From the NCBI RefSeq assembly GCF_001513965.1, contig NZ_KQ948023.1, positions 1 through 64,000 on the forward strand: a DNA stretch of 64,000 nucleotides, read 5' to 3'. This DNA is from Streptomyces cellostaticus. GTDB taxonomy: Bacteria; Actinomycetota; Actinomycetes; Streptomycetales; Streptomycetaceae. The notes under the pieces are model-generated. The model made no database searches and was not told the origin of the DNA. It was given only the letters and a program-made list of their open reading frames with translations. This document shows positions 59,340 to 64,000 of the stretch, piece by piece. Position 1 is the first letter of the stretch, and the number at the start of each line of letters is the position of its first letter. Position numbers and translations under genes: made by a program.

Positions 59340-59811
59340 CGAGCTTGGTCAGGATGTTCCCGATGTGCTTGCCGACGGCCGCCTCGGAGACCACCAGTTG
59401 GCGGGCGATGGCCGCGTTCGACCTGCCCTCAGGGACCGGCGCCGGCACCTCCCGCTCGCGCGGGGTGAGCCGCTCCAGCGGGTCGCGGCGGCAGCGCAGC
59501 AACTGCCGTACGTCTTCGGGGTCGTCGACCGTGCCGCCGGAGGCGACCTCGTCCAGCGCGGCCATGAACTCCTCGACCTGGCCGACCCGGTCCTTGAGCA
59601 GACAGCCGACGCCGGTGCCGTCGCCGGAGTCCAGTAGGTCGGAGGCGTGGGCGCGCTGCACGTACTGGCTGAGGAGCAGCACGCGCAGTGGGGGCCGGCG
59701 GACGGCGGCGTGCGGCGGCCACCTGGTGCCCGATCCGGCCGAGCAGCCCGGTCAGGCCCGCCCGCAGCGGCACGCTGTCCTCGGCAAGGACTACGCGGAG
59801 CGTCCGGCCTG
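59291..59811 (-). pseudogene. LuxR-family response regulator, decayed
   Basis: The receiver start (RTLRVVLAEDSVPLRAGLTGLL, from about 59811) and the C-terminal part (LLLSQYVQRAHASDLL ... TPREREVPAPVPEGRSNAAIARQLVVSEAAVGKHIGNILTKLDLPP, 59682 leftward) are in different frames. The phosphoacceptor region between them is deleted. The 3' end runs into the GGCAGGC repeat. A NarL-type regulator that is no longer functional. Confidence 0.8.
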
Positions 59812-60081
59812 ATCCCGGGGCTGGCCAGGCCGGCAAGGGAACTCCACACACAGCAGGGTCGGTCCGCCCACCGGGCTGGACAGGGAGGGTGTGCCATCGA
59901 GCACCGACACCTGGTCGGCGAGCCCGGTGAGCGCGGCGAGCCCGCTGTCCGCACCGGCCCGCGCACCGCTCGGCCGGAGATCGGCGGCACCGTCGCCGCC
60001 TGCACGGTGCTCGCCGTGACCGCCGCCACCGTCCCGGCCGCACGCGCGCTGCGCCGCCGTATCCCCTGAGACCTTCCTCAC
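59791..60081 (-). pseudogene. Sensor histidine kinase 3' fragment
   Basis: The last third reads SGLAALTGLADQVSVLDGTPSLSSPVGGPTLL, the closing HATPase segment of NarX/DesK-type kinases (usually GLxGLxDRVxALxGxLxLxSPxGGGT). Nothing of the dimerisation or sensor part remains before the tRNA terminator at 60.1 kb. It would have been the partner of the decayed response regulator next to it. Confidence 0.7.
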
Positions 60082-60102
60082 AAAAGAGACATGCCAAAAC
60101 GA

Positions 60103-60136
60103 CTACGGGCCCATCGTCTTCACGATGGGCCCGTAG
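60103..60136 (-). terminator. Terminator of tRNA-Leu
   Basis: Perfect 15-bp arms CTACGGGCCCATCGT/ACGATGGGCCCGTAG with a 4-nt loop, followed on the minus strand by TCGTTTT. It is 9 bp after the tRNA 3' end. Confidence 0.9.
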
Positions 60137-60144
60137 CCTCTGTG

Positions 60145-60228
60145 TGCGCGAGGGGGGAGTTGAACCCCCACGCCCTTGCGGGCACTGGAACCTGAATCCA
60201 GCGCGTCTGCCTATTCCGCCACCCGCGC
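60145..60228 (-). tRNA. tRNA-Leu (anticodon CAG)
   Basis: An 84-nt class II tRNA. Acceptor stem GCGCGGG/CTCGCGC (one G-T pair), discriminator A, anticodon stem CTGGA/TCCAG with loop TTCAGGT (anticodon CAG, reads CTG), a long variable arm TGCCCGCAAGGGCG and T-arm GGGGGTTCAACTCCCCC. The 3' CCA is not encoded. CTG is the major leucine codon here, so this tRNA is essential. Confidence 0.95.
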
Positions 60229-60615
60229 ATTGGGTGTGTCTTCCGGCTTCGGCCCTTTCGGGCTGGCCCCTTCCGACATCCAGAACATTAGCACGTCGTA
60301 CGGGGTGGGTTCACATCCCTTACCGGCCGCCGGGGGCCCCACGCCTACCCACCCACGTATCAGCCAGTCCCTGTTCACGTATCAACCTCGTACCGGTCCC
60401 GCTCATCTCCCCAGGAGGCGGACCGGGTCCACAGCCAGGTGCGGGACACTGGTCTTCGACCGCCTCTACGATCCATGCCAGGAAGAGTTCGAAGGGGAGC
60501 CGCTGGGGGAACCGGCTGATTGCCGGGCGCGTAGATACGATCAGTAAGCAGTACCAGGCAAGACAGCGGCACAGAGCAGGGCAAGACACAGCGGCAGCGA
60601 TGGAGGAGGTGCCCC
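60229..60615. other. 387-bp promoter region between tRNA-Leu and fhaA
   Basis: Divergent gap. On the minus side TAATGT lies about 60 bp before the tRNA 5' end, a fair -10. On the plus side TAGATACGAT (60533-60542) is a -10-like stretch about 75 bp before fhaA. GATGGAGGAGG precedes the fhaA ATG. No gene seen. Confidence 0.5.
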
Positions 60616-61464
60616 ATGGGAGTCCTGAAGAAGTTCGAGCAGCGTCTCGAAGGTCTGGTCAACGGCACCTTCGCCAAGGTCTTCAAGTCCGAGGTCCAGC
60701 CGGTCGAGATCGCCGGTGCACTCCAGCGGGAGTGCGACAACAACGCCACCATCTGGAACCGCGACCGCACCGTGGTCCCCAACGACTTCATCGTGGAGCT
60801 GAGCACCCCGGACTTCGAGCGGCTCAGCCCCTACTCCGGGCAGCTCGGCGACGAGCTGGCCGGCATGGTGCGCGACTACGCCAAGCAGCAGCGCTACACC
60901 TTCATGGGCCCGATCAAGGTCAACCTGGAGAAGGCGGACGACCTCGACACCGGTCTGTACCGGGTGCGCTCGCGCACCCTCGCCTCCTCCGCCGACCAGC
61001 AGGGCGCCGCCCCCGCGGCACCGTCCGGCCGGCCCGGCCAGGGCGCCCCCGGCGGCTACGGCTACCCGCCCGCCGCTCCCGCAGGAGCGCCCCCGATGCC
61101 TTCCGCGCCGCCGCCCGGCGCCCGCCCCGGCTACCCGCAGCCCGCCGCCCAGCGGCCTGCTGCCGCCCCGGCGAGCGGCGGACGCACCCGCTACTGGATC
61201 GAGATCAACGGCACCCGCCACCAGATCTCCCGCCCGACGCTGGTGCTGGGCCGCAGCACCGACGCCGACGTGCGGATCGACGACCCCGGCGTCTCGCGCC
61301 GGCACTGCGAGATCCGGACCGGAACGCCCTCGACGATCCAGGATCTCGGCTCCACCAACGGCATCGTGGTGGACGGGCAGCACACCACCCGCGCTACGCT
61401 CCGCGACGGCTCGCGGATCGTCGTGGGCAGCAGCACCATCATTTACCGGCAAGCCGAAGGGTGA
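60616..61464 (+). CDS. fhaA: FhaA, DUF3662 and FHA-domain signalling protein
   Basis: A 282-aa protein. The N-terminal DUF3662 domain (1-125; FEQRLEGLVNGTFAKVFKSEVQPVEIAGALQREC) is followed by a Pro/Gly/Ala-rich linker and a C-terminal FHA domain (about 193-280; LVLGRSTDADVRIDDPGVSRRHCEI ... DLGSTNGIVVDG) that binds phosphothreonine. In actinobacteria it links PknB signalling to peptidoglycan export (MviN/MurJ). First gene of the fhaA-fhaB-PP2C-ftsW/rodA operon. Confidence 0.95.
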   Translation: MGVLKKFEQRLEGLVNGTFAKVFKSEVQPVEIAGALQRECDNNATIWNRDRTVVPNDFIVELSTPDFERLSPYSGQLGDELAGMVRDYAKQQRYTFMGPIKVNLEKADDLDTGLYRVRSRTLASSADQQGAAPAAPSGRPGQGAPGGYGYPPAAPAGAPPMPSAPPPGARPGYPQPAAQRPAAAPASGGRTRYWIEINGTRHQISRPTLVLGRSTDADVRIDDPGVSRRHCEIRTGTPSTIQDLGSTNGIVVDGQHTTRATLRDGSRIVVGSSTIIYRQAEG

Positions 61465-61474
61465 AGCGGGGGCA

Positions 61475-61993
61475 ATGTCAGAGCTGACCCTCACGGTCAT
61501 GCGGCTGGGTTTCCTGGCCGTACTGTGGCTGTTCGTGATCGTGGCCGTGCAGGTCATCCGGAGCGACCTGTTCGGTACGCGCGTCACCCAGCGCGGATCG
61601 CGTAGGGAGGCCGCGCGCCCGCAGCAGGCGGCCCGGCAGCAGCCCGCGCCGCCGCAGCAGCGCGGCCAGCAGGGCGGTGGCGGCCGGCGCGGCCGTAACG
61701 CCCCCACCAAACTGGTCGTGACCGAAGGCACACTGACCGGTACCACCGTCGCGCTGCAGGGCCAGACCATCTCCCTGGGCCGGGCGCACGACTCCACGAT
61801 CGTGCTGGACGACGACTACGCCTCCAGTCGCCATGCCAGGATCTACCCGGACCGCGACGGCCAGTGGATCGTCGAGGATCTCGGCTCCACCAACGGCACC
61901 TACCTGGACCGTTCCCGGCTGACGACTCCCACACCGATCCCGCTGGGCGCGCCGATCCGCATCGGCAAGACCGTCATCGAGCTGCGGAAGTAG
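61475..61993 (+). CDS. fhaB: FhaB/FipA-like FHA protein with TM helix
   Basis: A 172-aa membrane-tethered FHA protein. TM helix at 8-27 (VMRLGFLAVLWLFVIVAVQVI), then a Gln/Arg-rich linker, then an FHA domain (about 88-170; ISLGRAHDSTIVLDDDYASSRHARI ... DLGSTNGTYLDR). It binds phosphoproteins at the division site. 10 bp after fhaA. Confidence 0.93.
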   Translation: MSELTLTVMRLGFLAVLWLFVIVAVQVIRSDLFGTRVTQRGSRREAARPQQAARQQPAPPQQRGQQGGGGRRGRNAPTKLVVTEGTLTGTTVALQGQTISLGRAHDSTIVLDDDYASSRHARIYPDRDGQWIVEDLGSTNGTYLDRSRLTTPTPIPLGAPIRIGKTVIELRK

Positions 61994-62077
61994 TACGACA
62001 ATGAGCGAGCGGAGCGAGCACGCAGCGGCAGGCCGCACCCCGGTCTCCGGCGCGCTCCCGACCGGAGGGTGGGCAGT

Positions 62078-63685
62078 GTGGCTCGACACGACCGGCTGTA
62101 CCCGGAACCGACGGGCGAGGTGCGCATGAGTCTGTCACTGCGCTTCGCCGCCGGATCGCACAAAGGCATGATCCGGGAAGGCAACGAGGACTCCGGTTAC
62201 GCCGGTCCGCGCCTGCTCGCCATCGCCGACGGCATGGGCGGCCAGGCGGCCGGCGAGGTCGCCTCCTCCGAGGTCATCTCCACCCTGGTCACGCTCGACG
62301 ACGACGTGCCCGGCTCCGACATCCTCACCTCCCTCGGCACCGCCGTGCAGCGCGCCAACGACCAGCTGCGCGCGATGGTGGAAGAGGACCCGCAGCTGGA
62401 GGGCATGGGCACCACCCTCACCGCCCTGCTGTGGACCGGCCAGCGGCTCGGTCTCGTGCACGTCGGCGACTCGCGCGCCTATCTGCTCCGTGACGGCGTG
62501 CTCACGCAGATCACCCAGGACCACACCTGGGTGCAGCGGCTCGTCGACGAGGGCCGGATCACCGAGGAAGAGGCCACCACCCACCCGCAGCGCTCCCTGC
62601 TGATGCGCGCCCTCGGCAGCGGCGACCACGTCGAGCCCGACCTGTCCATCCGCGAGGTGCGGGCTGGCGACCGCTATCTGATCTGCTCCGACGGTCTGTC
62701 CGCCGTCGTCTCCCACCAGACGATCGAGGAGACCCTCGCCAGCTACCAGGGCCCGCAGGAGACCGTGCAGGAGCTGATCCAGCTCGCGCTGCGCGGCGGC
62801 GGCCCCGACAACATCACGGTGATCGTCGCCGACGTCCTCGACCTGGACACCGGTGACACCCTCGCCGCACAGCTGTCCGACACCCCGGTCGTGGTCGGCG
62901 CCGTCGCCGAGAACCAGCACCATCTGCACGACAACGGCATCATGCAGACCCCGGCCGGCCGCGCCTCCCACCTCGGCCGCCAGGGCCACCGGGCCGGCGG
63001 CGGCGAGTTCGGCCCGCCCGGCTCCGGCGACACCACCGGCTACGTCCCCGCCGGCAGCTTCGGCGACTACACCGACGACGACTTCGTCAAGCCGCGCAAG
63101 AACCGCGCGTGGCTGAAGAGATCGCTGTACGGCGGCCTCGCCCTGGCGGTGATCGGCGGCGGCCTGTACGGCGGTTACCGCTGGACGCAGACGCAGTACT
63201 ACGTCGGCGCCAGCGGCGAGCACGTCGCGCTGTACCGCGGCATCAGCCAGGACCTGGCCTGGGTGTCGCTGTCGAAGGTGGAGAAGGACCACCCCGAGAT
63301 CGAACTCAAGTACCTGCCGCCCTACCAGCAGAAGCAGGTCAAGAACACGATCGCCGCAGGTGGTCTGCAGCAGGCCCAGACGAAGATCGAGGCACTGGCC
63401 CTGCAGGCTTCGGCGTGCAGGAAGCAGGCGGAGCGCACGGCCGCCGAGAGCCAGAAGAACGCCAAGACGGGCCAGGGCGAGGCCGGAGGGACCACGGGAA
63501 CCACCCGCGCCTCCTTCACGTCCAAGGCATCACCGACGCCCAACCCGTCGGGCTCGGCGTCCTCTTCGACGTCCCCCTCGAAGCCGTCGAAGCCCTCGAC
63601 CCCGTCCACGACCGCCACGCCCCACCCCGGCCCGAGCCTCTCCGAGAATGAGCAGAAGGTCGTCGATCAGTGCGGCAAGCAGTAG
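62078..63685 (+). CDS. PP2C-family Ser/Thr phosphatase (PstP type)
   Basis: A 535-aa membrane phosphatase from GTG 62078 (GGAGGG 8 nt upstream); ATG 62126 (GAGG 5 nt upstream) is an alternative. The PP2C domain (to about 260) has metal ligands in REGNEDSG, ADGMGGQAAGE, CSDGLS and GGPDNITV. A linker, one TM helix (SLYGGLALAVIGGGLYGGYRW) and an extracellular Ser/Pro/Thr tail follow. It reverses PknB-type phosphorylation at the cell wall. Confidence 0.92.
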   Translation: MARHDRLYPEPTGEVRMSLSLRFAAGSHKGMIREGNEDSGYAGPRLLAIADGMGGQAAGEVASSEVISTLVTLDDDVPGSDILTSLGTAVQRANDQLRAMVEEDPQLEGMGTTLTALLWTGQRLGLVHVGDSRAYLLRDGVLTQITQDHTWVQRLVDEGRITEEEATTHPQRSLLMRALGSGDHVEPDLSIREVRAGDRYLICSDGLSAVVSHQTIEETLASYQGPQETVQELIQLALRGGGPDNITVIVADVLDLDTGDTLAAQLSDTPVVVGAVAENQHHLHDNGIMQTPAGRASHLGRQGHRAGGGEFGPPGSGDTTGYVPAGSFGDYTDDDFVKPRKNRAWLKRSLYGGLALAVIGGGLYGGYRWTQTQYYVGASGEHVALYRGISQDLAWVSLSKVEKDHPEIELKYLPPYQQKQVKNTIAAGGLQQAQTKIEALALQASACRKQAERTAAESQKNAKTGQGEAGGTTGTTRASFTSKASPTPNPSGSASSSTSPSKPSKPSTPSTTATPHPGPSLSENEQKVVDQCGKQ

Positions 63686-63712
63686 GCAAGCCGTGAGAGG
63701 CCCTGTCACACG

Positions 63713-64000
63713 ATGAGCAGTACTACGAATTCGACGCACCACACGTCCACGATCGGCGCGATCGGCGCGCCGAGCCGCCGCAACACCGAGCTGGCCCTGC
63801 TGGTCTTCGCCGTGGTCATCCCGGTGTTCGCCTACGCCAACGTGGGCCTGGCCATCAACGACCAGGTGCCCGCGGGCCTGCTGAGCTACGGCCTGGGCCT
63901 CGGTCTGATGGCCGGCGTCGGCCATCTCGGCGTGCGGAAGTTCGCCCCGTACGCCGACCCGCTGCTGCTGCCGCTGGCCACCCTGCTCAACGGGCTCGGG
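63713..64000 (+). CDS. FtsW/RodA/SpoVE-family protein, 5' part
   Basis: First 96 codons of a SEDS peptidoglycan polymerase; the rest lies beyond the window. A short N-terminal tail is followed by TM helices (ELALLVFAVVIPVFAYANVGLA; LLSYGLGLGLMAGVGHLGV). The position after fhaAB and PP2C matches the conserved actinobacterial cell-elongation/sporulation operon, usually followed by a class A or B penicillin-binding protein and PknB. Confidence 0.85.
   Translation, partial: MSSTTNSTHHTSTIGAIGAPSRRNTELALLVFAVVIPVFAYANVGLAINDQVPAGLLSYGLGLGLMAGVGHLGVRKFAPYADPLLLPLATLLNGLG

Overview
The window is high-GC DNA from a Streptomyces-type actinomycete. Codon third positions are strongly G/C, many genes start with GTG, and there are mycothiol-family proteins, DUF397/Scr1-type regulators, a bacterial proteasome activator, and an fhaA-fhaB-PP2C-ftsW/rodA cluster. 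A 14-bp match to the Streptomyces parS core (37321-37334) and several DnaA-box-like sequences fit a chromosome-core position near oriC. That position is inferred. No oriC is present in the window.

Layout. 0-12 kb: housekeeping and transport genes (M18 aminopeptidase, DUF6458, NHL/thioredoxin protein, RTX-like secreted protein, cupin and GlxA-type regulator, LURP-one, nitrilase-family amidase, mycothiol-dependent enzyme, MFS and GntR pair, K15-type DD-peptidase). 11.8-18 kb: an accessory island holding a GntR regulator with a frameshifted DUF1648 permease, a DUF397/Scr1-regulator/ATPase trio, a truncated DUF6183 gene, an atypical-composition gene, a partial RNase A-like toxin module, a CdiI-like immunity gene and one more unknown gene. 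18-21 kb: ECF sigma factor with an SRPBCC-like protein, an alpha/beta hydrolase and an orphan BRO-N protein.

21-25 kb and 39.6-43.8 kb: two branched-chain 2-oxoacid dehydrogenase operons (bkdFGH-like, then bkdABC-like), the second divergent from an Lrp-type bkdR. Neither includes an E3 gene. Between them lie two divergent Ser/Thr kinases, bpa, a 26-bp tandem-repeat tract, a quinone oxidoreductase, two damaged or remodelled RCK potassium-channel homologues, a group II PLP decarboxylase, moeA and a mobA-like gene. A MITE-like palindrome lies at 26.4-26.6 kb, and a 69-bp copy of moeA sequence lies downstream of the moeA 3' end.

43.8-54.5 kb: phenylacetate catabolism, with a TetR regulator, paaH, paaN and paaABCDE, and three trmH/HTTM/DUF5819 genes in between. 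Three near-identical 18-bp palindromes occur in the bkdA-bkdR, paaH-paaN and paaA promoter regions. They suggest one TetR regulator links ring cleavage to branched-chain oxoacid oxidation. 54.5-60 kb: an acyl-CoA dehydrogenase behind a KstR-like palindrome, a rhodanese, a J-domain-like protein, an unknown gene, a DUF2252 protein and a decayed two-component system. 60.1 kb: tRNA-Leu(CAG). 60.6-64 kb: FhaA, FhaB, PP2C phosphatase and the start of an FtsW/RodA-family gene, which together form the core of cell-wall and septation phospho-signalling.

The most unusual parts are the toxin-immunity-like island (15.8-18 kb), the TM2-less potassium channel facing an RCK-only partner (33-35 kb), and the shared operator between the paa and bkd loci.
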